The notes under the pieces were generated by a model. The model worked only from the letters and a program-made list of their open reading frames with translations. It was not told the origin of the DNA and did no database searches. DNA of 64,000 nucleotides from an uncultured Bizionia sp. (lineage in GTDB: Bacteria; Bacteroidota; Bacteroidia; Flavobacteriales; Flavobacteriaceae): the NCBI GenBank assembly GCA_947496215.1, contig CANMCF010000014.1, positions 61,224 through 125,223 of the forward strand, written 5' to 3'. Both the position numbers and the translations under genes were made by a program. Below are positions 1-8,370 of the stretch, in pieces. Each line of letters starts with the position of its first letter. Positions within the stretch are counted from its first letter, which is position 1.

Positions 1-986
1 ATGATTGGTGTGGAAAGCATACTTCCAAAGACTCCTCCATTGGAAATGGTAAAGGTTCCTCCTGTCATTTCATCCACCGTGATCTTTCCATCACGAGCAC
101 GAAGTGCCAAACGTTTCACCTCTGCCTCGACACCTCTAAACGATAAGTTCTCTGCATTCCTTATTACTGGAACCATCAATCCTTTCGGTCCAGAAACCGC
201 GATGCTTACATCCACGAAATCATAGGATAACATTTCTTTGCCATCTATCATGGAATTTACTGCTGGATACATCTTTAAGGCTCTTACAACCGCCAATGTA
301 AAAAAGGACATGAATCCCAATCCAACACCGTGTTTAGCCTTGAATGTTTCCTTGTACTCCTTACGCAATGCAAAGATTGGAGACATATCAACCTCGTTGA
401 AGGTGGTAAGCATGGCCGTAGTATTCTTGGCTTCCACCAAGCGTTCTGCCACCTTACGACGCAACATGGACATCTTGCTTCTTGAAGTACCACGATTCCC
501 TCCTGTTGGAGTTCCCATAGAAGGCACAGCTTTTACAGCATCTTCTTTGGTAACACGCCCATCTTTCCCTGTTCCAGAAATAGTACTCGCATCCATCCCT
601 TTTTCTGCCAATATCTTTTTCGCTGCTGGACTTGCCGTACCTGTTGCATAAGTCTTTGCTTCGGAAACTACTGGTTTAGGAGCTTCTTCTACTTTGGGCG
701 CCTCGGTTTTCACCTCAGTTTTTTCAGACGCATCACCATCTGGTTTTTCTGCACTCGTGTCAATTAGACAAACGACTTGTCCAACTGCAACGGCATCACC
801 TTCTTCAGCTTTAAGGGTAATGGTTCCACTTGCTTCCGCAGGAAGTTCCAATGTTGCCTTGTCACTATCCACCTCGGCAATGGCTTGGTCCTTTTCGACA
901 TAATCGCCATCTTGAACTAACCATTCTGCTATTTCAACTTCTGTAATCGACTCTCCAGGAGAAGGCACTTTCATTTCTAAAATCAT
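1..986 (-). CDS. sucB: Dihydrolipoyllysine-residue succinyltransferase, E2 of 2-oxoglutarate dehydrogenase (3' end outside window)
   Basis: E2 core of the TCA-cycle 2-oxoglutarate dehydrogenase complex; it transfers succinyl groups from the E1 product to CoA. The reverse strand reads from ATG at 986 to the left edge without a stop (328 codons). It shows an N-terminal lipoyl domain with the lipoylated Lys43 in the DSDKATLELP motif, an acidic/Pro-rich linker, an E3-binding domain at about residues 125-160 (SPAAKKILAEKG, GKDGRVTKEDA), and the start of the catalytic domain (FNEVDMSPI, GLMVPVIRNA). The catalytic His motif lies beyond the edge. It is downstream of sucA on the same strand, with one small gene between. 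ATG at 974 (MKVPSPG) is an alternative start. Family assignment is firm; succinyl rather than acetyl specificity follows from linkage to sucA. Confidence 0.95.
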   Translation of the reverse strand, partial: MILEMKVPSPGESITEVEIAEWLVQDGDYVEKDQAIAEVDSDKATLELPAEASGTITLKAEEGDAVAVGQVVCLIDTSAEKPDGDASEKTEVKTEAPKVEEAPKPVVSEAKTYATGTASPAAKKILAEKGMDASTISGTGKDGRVTKEDAVKAVPSMGTPTGGNRGTSRSKMSMLRRKVAERLVEAKNTTAMLTTFNEVDMSPIFALRKEYKETFKAKHGVGLGFMSFFTLAVVRALKMYPAVNSMIDGKEMLSYDFVDVSIAVSGPKGLMVPVIRNAENLSFRGVEAEVKRLALRARDGKITVDEMTGGTFTISNGGVFGSMLSTPI

Positions 987-1053
987 TGTACTATAATTTT
1001 ATGTGTTTTTTAAGTCTGCTGTATTTTTTAGACTAATTGTTTTTAATATTGCT

Positions 1054-1425
1054 TTATTTCTTTGCTATGGCGACTATATACAAGCCACTTACTTTGCCAT
1101 TTTTTTCGTTTATGCTTATACGAACGTCCATAACATCCTTTTCGAAAGTCGTCTTGTAGACCATAGCTTGCTCTCTAAGCTTATAATGTTCCATGGTTTT
1201 TATTTCTCCTCGGGACTCTTTTATTCTCTTGAAGAATAACTTGGTTCTCTCCAACGGGAATTCTGCTTTCATCTTATTGTCAAACATATCGAAAATAGCA
1301 TCATAGTCCGAAGCATTGAATGCCGTTTGAAAATTGTTGGCTGCTTTTCCATTGGCTGCTCTGTTGGTTTGTGAAAATCCCAAAGAGAAACATAATAGTG
1401 CGATAATTAAAAGTCCTTTTTTCAT
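1054..1425 (-). CDS. Small secreted DUF3887-like protein between sucA and sucB
   Basis: 123 residues. A signal peptide is clear (MKKGLLIIALLCFSLGFSQ), so the product is periplasmic or surface exposed. The mature part (AANNFQTAFNASDYDAIFDMF, then TMEHYK and later VRISINEKNGKVSGLYI) resembles the DUF3887 fold, a small alpha+beta domain of the NTF2/cystatin type found in secreted or lipid-anchored proteins. No catalytic residues are recognisable. It sits 43 bp after sucA and 67 bp before sucB in the same orientation, so it is probably co-transcribed with two cytoplasmic enzymes although its product is exported. The family call is by pattern only. Confidence 0.72.
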   Translation of the reverse strand: MKKGLLIIALLCFSLGFSQTNRAANGKAANNFQTAFNASDYDAIFDMFDNKMKAEFPLERTKLFFKRIKESRGEIKTMEHYKLREQAMVYKTTFEKDVMDVRISINEKNGKVSGLYIVAIAKK

Positions 1426-1468
1426 TTTTCTATGTATTTAAGATTGAAGTTTGAATCCTTCAATGGTG

Positions 1469-4228
1469 TTAACGTTGATTGTTTTTTGACTTATCGAATA
1501 CGTAATCCACAACTTCCTGATGGCGTTTCTTGGAACGCGTGGAACTTCCTGCAGATGGTGCCCCATAAGGCCTTCTGGATGCTGCTCTGAATGTCTTGGC
1601 TTCGTCCAAATGCATCAACATGTGACTGTAAGCCCCCATATTTCTTGGTTCTTCTTGAGCCCAAACTACATCTTTCACATCTTTGTATTCTTTCAATACA
1701 TTTCGTATTTCCTTTACTGGCAATGGGAACAATTGCTCTATCCTAACAATAGCGACATCGTCTCTTTTCAATTTTTCACGCTCCTCATCCAAATCGTAAT
1801 AGAACTTCCCTGTTACAAACACCAGTGTCTTTACCTTGCTTGCCTCCACTACTACATCGTCTTCTATCACTGTTTTGAAACTTCCGTTTACGAAAGCATC
1901 TACCGTGGACACCGCCTTGGGATGACGCAATAGGCTTTTTGGTGTAAACACTATCAATGGCTTTCTGAATCCTGCCTTCATTTGTCTACGCAACAAATGG
2001 AACATATTTTCCGGTGTGGTACAATCTGCAATATACATATTGTCCTTTGCACATAGTTGCAAGTAACGCTCCATTCTTGCAGAAGAGTGTTCTGCTCCTT
2101 GGTTTTCATAGCCATGAGGCAACAACATGACCAAACCATTTTGTGTCTTCCACTTGTCTTCTCCGGCGGAAATGTATTGATCTAGCATAATCTGGGCTCC
2201 ATTGCTGAAATCACCGAATTGCGCTTCCCATATGGTCAACGTTTTTGGACTAGCCATTGCATAGCCATAATCGAAACCTACGACACCGTATTCAGACAAC
2301 AATGAATTGTATATGTGAAAATCACCTTGTTTGTCGCTAATGTTGTTAAGCAATATCACTTCTTCCTCGCTATCTTCCACCTTTACGACCGCATGTCTGT
2401 GCGAGAATGTTCCTCGCTCAACATCTTGTCCTGAAATCCTAACATTGAAGCCTTCTTCCAGAAGGGTTCCATAAGCTAAATGTTCGGCCATGGCCCAATC
2501 TAACTTGTCTTCATCAAACATTTTTTGCCTAGACTGTATCAAGCGTTCGATCTTACGGATAAACTTCTTGTCTTCCGGCAAGTTCGAGATTACCTTTGTT
2601 ATTTCGGCAAGTTTCTCTCTTGTAGTAGTAGTATCGACAGGCTTCATCATCTCTGCCTCATCCACTCTTGAGAAATCCTTCCATTCATCTTGCATGAATG
2701 GAGTGATCACCGTCGTATCTTCCTTACGAGAATCTATTAGTTTTTCCTCCAATGAATCCTTGTATTCTTTTTCCAATTGCTTGACGTGATCTTTAGTTAT
2801 GACACCTTGGGCCATTAATCTTTCTGCATAGATGTCTCTTGGATTGGAATGTTTGGCAATGGCCTTGTATAGTTTTGGTTGTGTAAAACGTGGCTCATCT
2901 CCTTCATTGTGGCCATATTTCCTGTACCCCAGCAAGTCTATGAATACATCTCTTTTGAATTGCATCCTAAAATCCAAGGCAAAGAGCATAGCATGTACCA
3001 CAGCTTCCACATCGTCTGCATTTACATGCAATACTGGAGACAATGTCACTTTTCCAACATCCGTACAATAGGTACTGGAACGTGCATCCAAATAGTTGGT
3101 TGTAAAACCTATTTGGTTATTGACCACTATATGTATGGTTCCATTCGTCTTGTATCCATCCAGCTGTGCCATTTGTACCAATTCGTAAACTAGTCCTTGT
3201 CCGGCAATGGCTGCATCTCCATGTACGACTATTGGTAACACTTTGCTAAAGTCCTCCTTGTGGTATTTATCTTGTTTTGCCCTCGCTATACCTTCTACGA
3301 CAGCTCCAACCGTTTCCAAGTGGGAAGGGTTCGGTGCAATGCTCAAATGTATCTTCTTTCCGGAATCCGTTTTCCTGTTGCTTGTCAATCCCAGATGGTA
3401 TTTTACATCTCCATCGAATACCTTTTCCTCATAATCCTTACCATCGAACTCGCTAAAGATGTCCTTTGCGGACTTCCCGAAGATATTCTTCAATGTACTC
3501 AATCGGCCACGATGCGCCATTCCCATCACAAATTCCTTAACGCCTAAATCTGCAGCTCTTTCAATTACTGCATCCAAGGCTGGAATTAAAGATTCCCCTC
3601 CTTCCAGAGAAAAACGTTTCTGTCCTACGTATTTGGTATGTAGGAAACTTTCGAAAGAAACGGCTTCGTTGAGTTTCTTGAGAATATATTTTTTTCTGTC
3701 TTCAGAAAACTTGGGCTGATTATCGTTGATGTTCAGTTTGTTTTGAATCCACTTTATTTCCTCAGGCTTACGAATGTACATATACTCAACACCTATGGAA
3801 TCGCAATATATGGTCTCTAGATGGTCTATTATTTGTTGTAATGTCTGTGGTCCCACCCCCAAAGTTTCCCCTGCATTGAAGGTCGTGTTCAAATCTGATG
3901 CAGAAAGACCGAAGTTTTCGATCTCCAAGGTAGGTGCATATTTTCTTCGTGCTCTGACGGGATTGGTCTTGGTAAACAAATGGCCTCTGTTTCTATAGCC
4001 ATCTATCAATTTTACCACTTGAAATTCTTTTTGAACATGTTCTGGGATTTGAGTTGAGACGCCTTCAACTATTTCCCCCTCCATTCCATAATTTTCACTC
4101 CCAAAGTCATAGCCTTGAAAAAAGGCTCTCCAACTTGGTTCTACGGAATCTGGGTTTTCAAGATATTGTTCGTATAATTCAGCAAAGTATGCTGTATGTG
4201 CTGCGTTTAAAAAGGAATATTTATCCAT
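1469..4228 (-). CDS. sucA: 2-oxoglutarate dehydrogenase E1 component
   Basis: Thiamine-diphosphate-dependent decarboxylase of the oxoglutarate dehydrogenase complex; it decarboxylates 2-oxoglutarate and succinylates the E2 lipoyl arm. 919 residues, normal for the family. Visible landmarks are the N-terminal E2-interaction segment (FLNAAHTAYFAELYEQYL), GMAHRGRL, HGDAAIAGQG, the cofactor region RKYGHNEGDEPRFTQP, and the C-terminal transketolase half with EAQFGDFSNGAQ and LLPHGYENQGAEHSSAR. A -7 promoter element lies 40 bp upstream. The gene is divergent from the small beta-barrel gene at 4345 and leads the sucA-DUF3887-sucB group. Nothing is missing. Confidence 0.97.
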   Translation of the reverse strand: MDKYSFLNAAHTAYFAELYEQYLENPDSVEPSWRAFFQGYDFGSENYGMEGEIVEGVSTQIPEHVQKEFQVVKLIDGYRNRGHLFTKTNPVRARRKYAPTLEIENFGLSASDLNTTFNAGETLGVGPQTLQQIIDHLETIYCDSIGVEYMYIRKPEEIKWIQNKLNINDNQPKFSEDRKKYILKKLNEAVSFESFLHTKYVGQKRFSLEGGESLIPALDAVIERAADLGVKEFVMGMAHRGRLSTLKNIFGKSAKDIFSEFDGKDYEEKVFDGDVKYHLGLTSNRKTDSGKKIHLSIAPNPSHLETVGAVVEGIARAKQDKYHKEDFSKVLPIVVHGDAAIAGQGLVYELVQMAQLDGYKTNGTIHIVVNNQIGFTTNYLDARSSTYCTDVGKVTLSPVLHVNADDVEAVVHAMLFALDFRMQFKRDVFIDLLGYRKYGHNEGDEPRFTQPKLYKAIAKHSNPRDIYAERLMAQGVITKDHVKQLEKEYKDSLEEKLIDSRKEDTTVITPFMQDEWKDFSRVDEAEMMKPVDTTTTREKLAEITKVISNLPEDKKFIRKIERLIQSRQKMFDEDKLDWAMAEHLAYGTLLEEGFNVRISGQDVERGTFSHRHAVVKVEDSEEEVILLNNISDKQGDFHIYNSLLSEYGVVGFDYGYAMASPKTLTIWEAQFGDFSNGAQIMLDQYISAGEDKWKTQNGLVMLLPHGYENQGAEHSSARMERYLQLCAKDNMYIADCTTPENMFHLLRRQMKAGFRKPLIVFTPKSLLRHPKAVSTVDAFVNGSFKTVIEDDVVVEASKVKTLVFVTGKFYYDLDEEREKLKRDDVAIVRIEQLFPLPVKEIRNVLKEYKDVKDVVWAQEEPRNMGAYSHMLMHLDEAKTFRAASRRPYGAPSAGSSTRSKKRHQEVVDYVFDKSKNNQR

Positions 4229-4267
4229 TGTAATTTTTAAGCTGTTATCGCTTCAACAAAATTTCAC

Positions 4268-4275
4268 CAAAAATA
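4268..4275 (-). promoter_or_regulatory. -7 element of the sucA promoter
   Basis: The reverse strand reads TATTTTTG, a perfect match to the Bacteroidota -7 consensus TAnnTTTG. It lies 39 bp upstream of the sucA ATG (4228), in the divergent region shared with the beta-barrel gene. A good -33 TTG is not evident, only a T-rich stretch at about the right distance. Confidence 0.5.
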
Positions 4276-4344
4276 CAACTTTTACTAAAAATAGTTATGC
4301 TTTTATTATATTTATAACTTTTAGCTTAAACAAATCTAGTTATT

Positions 4345-4884
4345 ATGAAATACATTGGCATTGACTTTAAAAAAAATATCATCGTTTTTTTGCTATCGTT
4401 TTTTTTTACCAACTTGGCGATTGCCCAAGACAACGAAAATTCCCAAACCAGTGATTTTTGGAACAATGTTCGTTTTGGAGGTGGTTTAGGTCTAAGTACC
4501 GGCAATGGATTTTTCAGCGCTACGATTGCTCCAAGCGCCATTTACGATTTCAATAGTCAATTTGCATTGGGCTTGGGACTAAATGCTACTTACAACAAAC
4601 GTAAAAACTTTTATAAATCCACTATACTTGGAGGTAGCATCATTGGCCTTTTCAATCCCATTGAAGCCTTGCAACTATCAGCCGAGTTCGAAGAGTTACA
4701 CGTTAACAGAAATTATGACAACAATCTTTTCGAGAATGACAAGTACTGGTATCCAGCCTTGTTCGTTGGAGCTGGATACAGAAGTCAAAACGTAACCATT
4801 GGTATAAGATACGATGTACTCTACGATGAAAACAAAAGCGTCTATGCAGATGCCTGGGCTCCTTTTGTTAGATTCTATTTCTAA
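4345..4884 (+). CDS. Small outer-membrane beta-barrel protein
   Basis: 179 residues with an N-terminal signal peptide (hydrophobic stretch about residues 12-27, cleavage near AIAQ). The rest alternates hydrophobic and polar residues in strands separated by turns (VRFGGGLGLSTGNGFF, FALGLGLNATYN, NVTIGIRYDVLYDE) and ends in the aromatic FVRFYF, the usual C-terminal signature of an outer-membrane barrel. The number of strands suggests a small 8-stranded barrel. It is divergent from sucA. From memory, relatives carry the label 'alpha-ketoglutarate decarboxylase' in databases; nothing in this sequence supports an enzymatic function, and the label probably came from the neighbour. Confidence 0.8.
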   Translation: MKYIGIDFKKNIIVFLLSFFFTNLAIAQDNENSQTSDFWNNVRFGGGLGLSTGNGFFSATIAPSAIYDFNSQFALGLGLNATYNKRKNFYKSTILGGSIIGLFNPIEALQLSAEFEELHVNRNYDNNLFENDKYWYPALFVGAGYRSQNVTIGIRYDVLYDENKSVYADAWAPFVRFYF

Positions 4885-4890
4885 GGAAGA

Positions 4891-5250
4891 CTATAGTTTA
4901 GTAGAATACTTGTTCTTGAACCAAACCTTCTGCCATTCCCTCTTGAGAATCAAGAAAGCAACTTTCTCGGATAATTTAAGAGTGTCGTTTCCATCCAATG
5001 CCTTTATGTTTTTTTCAGGCACATCTATGATATAAAGCAAATTAAGGTAATCGGAGAATTTTTCTTGGATGAGTACATAGACCGTTTCGTGTAGAAGTAG
5101 CTTTAAACTTTCAGGTAGAATTTCTTCGTCAAAATCCAAATCTATGTTTGCAAACAAAAAATCCTTGTTTAATTGACGTATGAGTTTCTTGTACAAATCC
5201 AACTGATTTGCTTCTTCTATCAATTCATTAAATGTTGATGGCAACTCCAT
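4891..5250 (-). CDS. Conserved hypothetical protein downstream of polyprenyl synthetase
   Basis: 119 residues from ATG 5250 (MELPSTFNELIEEANQ); an in-frame ATG at 5289, 1 bp after the upstream stop, would add 13 residues. Soluble and charged, mostly helical, with no signal peptide or motif I can name (LLHETVYVLIQEKFSDYLNLLYIIDVPE). The gene directly follows the polyprenyl synthetase gene on the reverse strand and is probably translated from the same message. Its 3' end is 6 bp from the convergent beta-barrel gene, with no terminator hairpin visible between them. I cannot assign a function. Confidence 0.7.
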   Translation of the reverse strand: MELPSTFNELIEEANQLDLYKKLIRQLNKDFLFANIDLDFDEEILPESLKLLLHETVYVLIQEKFSDYLNLLYIIDVPEKNIKALDGNDTLKLSEKVAFLILKREWQKVWFKNKYSTKL

Positions 5251-5290
5251 TCTTTTACAATTAAATTTGACCTCTTTAAGGTATTGCAAT

Positions 5291-6265
5291 TTAAACTTTC
5301 CGTGTCATTAATGTGTTACCAAATTGTTTTAAAAGTGATTTCTTTTCTTTAGGAATACTCAATGTTTCCAAAACCAAGAATGCCTTGTTCGTATAATTCT
5401 CTATTTCCCTTTGAGTTTCTTCGGCAGAACCACTGGAAACAAAAAATTGCTTTACAGTTTCTATCTTTTCGACATTGTCCTCCAAATTTACGGTAAACAA
5501 TTGCTGTAAAAAAGCTCTGTCTGATGGTTCCAAAAACTGAACCGCCTTTATGTACAAATACGTTTTTTTATTTTCTATGATGTCACCACCAACTTGCTTT
5601 CCAAATGTTTTTGGATCTCCGAAGGCATCCAAATAATCATCCTGCAACTGAAATGCAACCCCCAACAATCTCCCGAATTCGTATATTCCGTTTTGGTCTT
5701 TCTCCGAAGCCCCTGCAACTATGGCTCCCATTTTCATTGCCGCACCCACCAAAACCGCAGTTTTGTACTCGATCATCCTCAAATATTCCGAAACCGTCAC
5801 ATCATCTCGGGTTTCAAAATCGACATCGTATTGTTGACCTTCACAAACTTCCAATGCAGTTTTGCCAAACAACTTCGCCAAAGATTGAAATGTACTTGGT
5901 TCATAGTTCTCGAATAACTGATATGCCATAATCAGCATAGCATCACCAGAAAGAATCCCTGTATTGACATCCCATTTCTCATGAACGGTTTGTTTTCCTC
6001 TGCGCAAGGGGGCATCATCCATAATATCGTCATGCACCAAGGAGAAATTATGAAATATCTCTATGCTCAGAGCTGCATCCAATGCTTTCTCATAATCACA
6101 ATTAAAGGCATCCGCTGCCATCAAAGTCAAGACAGGTCGCAACCGTTTGCCTCCCAACTGCAAGATATAGTTAATTGGGCTGTATAGATTCTTAGGTTCT
6201 CTCTCCTTGGAAAAAGCCTGTAAATAGTCAACAAAAACGGTTCGAAAGTCTAATATCTCTTGCAT
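5291..6265 (-). CDS. Polyprenyl (isoprenyl) diphosphate synthase
   Basis: Trans-isoprenyl diphosphate synthase, condensing isopentenyl diphosphate units for quinone, carotenoid or lipid-carrier side chains. 324 residues from ATG 6265 (MQEILDF); an upstream in-frame ATG at 6283 adds six unlikely residues. Both Asp-rich motifs are intact: FARM HDDIMDDAP (Asp79-Asp80) followed by the LRRGK substrate-binding stretch, and SARM QDDYLDAFGD, with GKQVGGDI and KKTYL after it. GGKRLRP near residue 38 is the other substrate motif. The DDxxD spacing argues against an IspA-type FPP synthase, which has DDxxxxD. Chain length cannot be read with confidence. Confidence 0.93.
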   Translation of the reverse strand: MQEILDFRTVFVDYLQAFSKEREPKNLYSPINYILQLGGKRLRPVLTLMAADAFNCDYEKALDAALSIEIFHNFSLVHDDIMDDAPLRRGKQTVHEKWDVNTGILSGDAMLIMAYQLFENYEPSTFQSLAKLFGKTALEVCEGQQYDVDFETRDDVTVSEYLRMIEYKTAVLVGAAMKMGAIVAGASEKDQNGIYEFGRLLGVAFQLQDDYLDAFGDPKTFGKQVGGDIIENKKTYLYIKAVQFLEPSDRAFLQQLFTVNLEDNVEKIETVKQFFVSSGSAEETQREIENYTNKAFLVLETLSIPKEKKSLLKQFGNTLMTRKV

Positions 6266-6348
6266 CTGGCAAAAATAATGCAAATGAAACCACTAAAACA
6301 AGTACTTTGAGTTAATGTTAAAAATTTACTAAAACTTAGGAAACTTTT

Positions 6349-6379
6349 TTTGTTTTTATAGTTTCCACTCTTATCTTTG
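6349..6379 (+). promoter_or_regulatory. Promoter of the TetR-RND efflux operon
   Basis: TTTG at 6349-6352, 19 bp, then TATCTTTG at 6372-6379: an exact match to the flavobacterial -33/-7 pattern with ideal spacing. Transcription would begin near 6385, only a few bases before the ATG at 6389, so the message is nearly leaderless. It also rules out the in-frame start at 6377, which lies inside the -7 box. Confidence 0.75.
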
Positions 6380-6388
6380 TGCCTGATT

Positions 6389-6997
6389 ATGAAGGAACAA
6401 ATAATAATAAAATCCGCAGAACTATTTTTAACACTTGGTTTCAAAAGTGTTACGATGGATGACATAGCTAGTGAAATGGGAATTTCGAAAAAAACCATAT
6501 ATGTCCATTTCAAAAACAAGACCAAGCTAGTTGAAGCCGTCTCCTTTTATCTTTTTGAAAACATTTGTGAAGGCATAGATCGCATCTGCGAAGCTTCTGC
6601 CAACCCAATTGAGGAATTATACGACATTAAAATGTTCGTAATGCAACATTTGAAAAACGAAAAGACATCACCACAGTTTCAGTTAAAAAAATACTACCCT
6701 CAGGTACATGACATACTTAGAGTCAAACAATTCGAAAAGATGCACGGATCTGTTATGGAGAGTCTACAAAAGGGCATAGACACCAATGTCTTTAGATCCA
6801 ACATAGACATCGATTTCATTTCCCGTATGTATTTCAATGGTATGACGGGCATCAAGGATGGGATTATTTTCCCTCAAGACAAATTCAATATGGATTACTT
6901 GATGGAAAGCTATTTGGAATACCACTTGAGGGCCATCGTAGCAGAAGAAGGCTTTAAAATATTAAATCAATTTATAAACAAAACCAATCAAAAGTAG
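6389..6997 (+). CDS. TetR/AcrR family transcriptional regulator
   Basis: 202 residues from ATG 6389 (MKEQIIIKSAELF). The N-terminal TetR helix-turn-helix is clear (SVTMDDIASEMGISKKTIY, about residues 22-41, followed by VHFKNKTKLVEAV). The C-terminal ligand domain has no distinctive motif. It is the first gene of an operon with TolC, adaptor and RND permease genes, which start directly after its stop, so it is probably the local repressor of the pump and autoregulated. I saw no strong palindrome over the promoter beyond the -33/-7 elements. Confidence 0.92.
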   Translation: MKEQIIIKSAELFLTLGFKSVTMDDIASEMGISKKTIYVHFKNKTKLVEAVSFYLFENICEGIDRICEASANPIEELYDIKMFVMQHLKNEKTSPQFQLKKYYPQVHDILRVKQFEKMHGSVMESLQKGIDTNVFRSNIDIDFISRMYFNGMTGIKDGIIFPQDKFNMDYLMESYLEYHLRAIVAEEGFKILNQFINKTNQK

Positions 6998-8347
6998 ATG
7001 GTAATGAAACACTTTTCAATCGTACTATTATTTCTAATGACAACCATTGTCTTTTCTCAAGAAGAGAAACAAAGCTTCACATTGCAGGAAGCCATAGATT
7101 ATGCATTGGAAAATAACCGCACAGCCAAAAACGCGGCATTGGACATTAAGGCTGCCGAACAACAAAAATGGGAAACTACTGCTACTGGACTACCACAAGT
7201 AAGTGCAGAAGTAGCTTATCAAAACTTTTTGAAACAGCAAGTATCAGTAATCCCCGCAGAGCTTTTTGGTGGAAACCCCGGAGAACTTGCAGAAGTGGTC
7301 TTTGGATCAAAACAAAGCATGTCTGCCACAGCGACATTAAACCAAAAGATATTTGATGGTTCTTATTTGGTAGGCTTACAATCTGCAAAGGTATTCTTGG
7401 AAATTTCAAAGAATGCCAAGGAAAAAACAGATTTAGAGATCAGGAAATCTGTTGTGAACGCATATGGCAATGTTCTGCTGGCAGAAGAGAGTCTAAGCAT
7501 TCTACAACGTAACATAGATGTCTTGGAAAAGAATTTGAATGACATTACGAAGATCTACGAGAATGGACTTGAAGAAGAAGAAAGCGTAGAACAGTTGCAA
7601 ATTACCTTGTCTGGTGTGAAAAGTAGTTTCAACAACACCAATCGGCTCAAGAAACTGGCTTATCAAATGCTTAACATAACACTTGGAAAAGACATAGCAT
7701 CAGAAACCTCTCTTCTGGACAATCTAGAATCCTTGGCAACGGAAAACGTTGTCCTAGGTTTGCTGGAAAGCAGTGAAGATGCCAAAAACACCATTGACTA
7801 TAGAATTGTCGAAAATGACAGAAAAGCTAAAGAACTGTTGGTTAAACTAGAAAAAAGCAAAGCACTCCCAACGTTGAATGCCTTTGTAAATGGCGGTTAT
7901 TCATCCTTTGGCGACAAATTCATCTTCGCTAACAACAATACAAAATGGTTTGGCTCATCCTTGTTGGGTGTAAACCTCAGCATTCCAATATTCAGCTCTG
8001 GAATGCGAAGTGCAGCTACACAGCGTGCCAAAATAAACTTGGCCAAAGTAGAAGATGATCTTGTGGAAACTGAACAGAAGATAAAGCTTCAAATTGCAAC
8101 TGCAAAAAGTGACTATCAATTCTCCATAGAGGATTACACGAACAAGAAAGAAAACTTGGGTCTTGCCGAACGTATCGAGCAAAAAAACCAAACCAAGTTC
8201 TTTGAAGGTATTGCCACTAGTTTCGAGTTAAGACAAGCTCAGACACAATTATATTCGGCACAACAAGATCTTTTACAAGCAATGCTTGATGTTATCAACA
8301 AGAAGGCAGAATTGGAAACTGCGTTGAATGACGTAACAAAAAATTAA
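6998..8347 (+). CDS. TolC family outer-membrane efflux protein
   Basis: 449 residues; the outer-membrane channel of a tripartite efflux pump. Signal peptide at residues 1-21 (FSIVLLFLMTTIVFS). The mature start FTLQEAIDYALENNRTAKNA is the typical TolC opening, and the two long coiled-coil halves (about residues 150-225 and 350-440) follow the family repeat. The start lies directly after the TetR stop; ATG 7004 (MKHFSI) is an equally good start. 23 bp separate it from the adaptor gene. Substrate unknown. Confidence 0.93.
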   Translation: MVMKHFSIVLLFLMTTIVFSQEEKQSFTLQEAIDYALENNRTAKNAALDIKAAEQQKWETTATGLPQVSAEVAYQNFLKQQVSVIPAELFGGNPGELAEVVFGSKQSMSATATLNQKIFDGSYLVGLQSAKVFLEISKNAKEKTDLEIRKSVVNAYGNVLLAEESLSILQRNIDVLEKNLNDITKIYENGLEEEESVEQLQITLSGVKSSFNNTNRLKKLAYQMLNITLGKDIASETSLLDNLESLATENVVLGLLESSEDAKNTIDYRIVENDRKAKELLVKLEKSKALPTLNAFVNGGYSSFGDKFIFANNNTKWFGSSLLGVNLSIPIFSSGMRSAATQRAKINLAKVEDDLVETEQKIKLQIATAKSDYQFSIEDYTNKKENLGLAERIEQKNQTKFFEGIATSFELRQAQTQLYSAQQDLLQAMLDVINKKAELETALNDVTKN

Positions 8348-8370
8348 TCAATCCAAAAAAAATCAAAACA

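Noticed and set aside
3207..3719. Several open frames of 75-104 codons on the + strand within sucA
   Set aside because: They are antisense shadows of a well-supported gene and have no features of their own.
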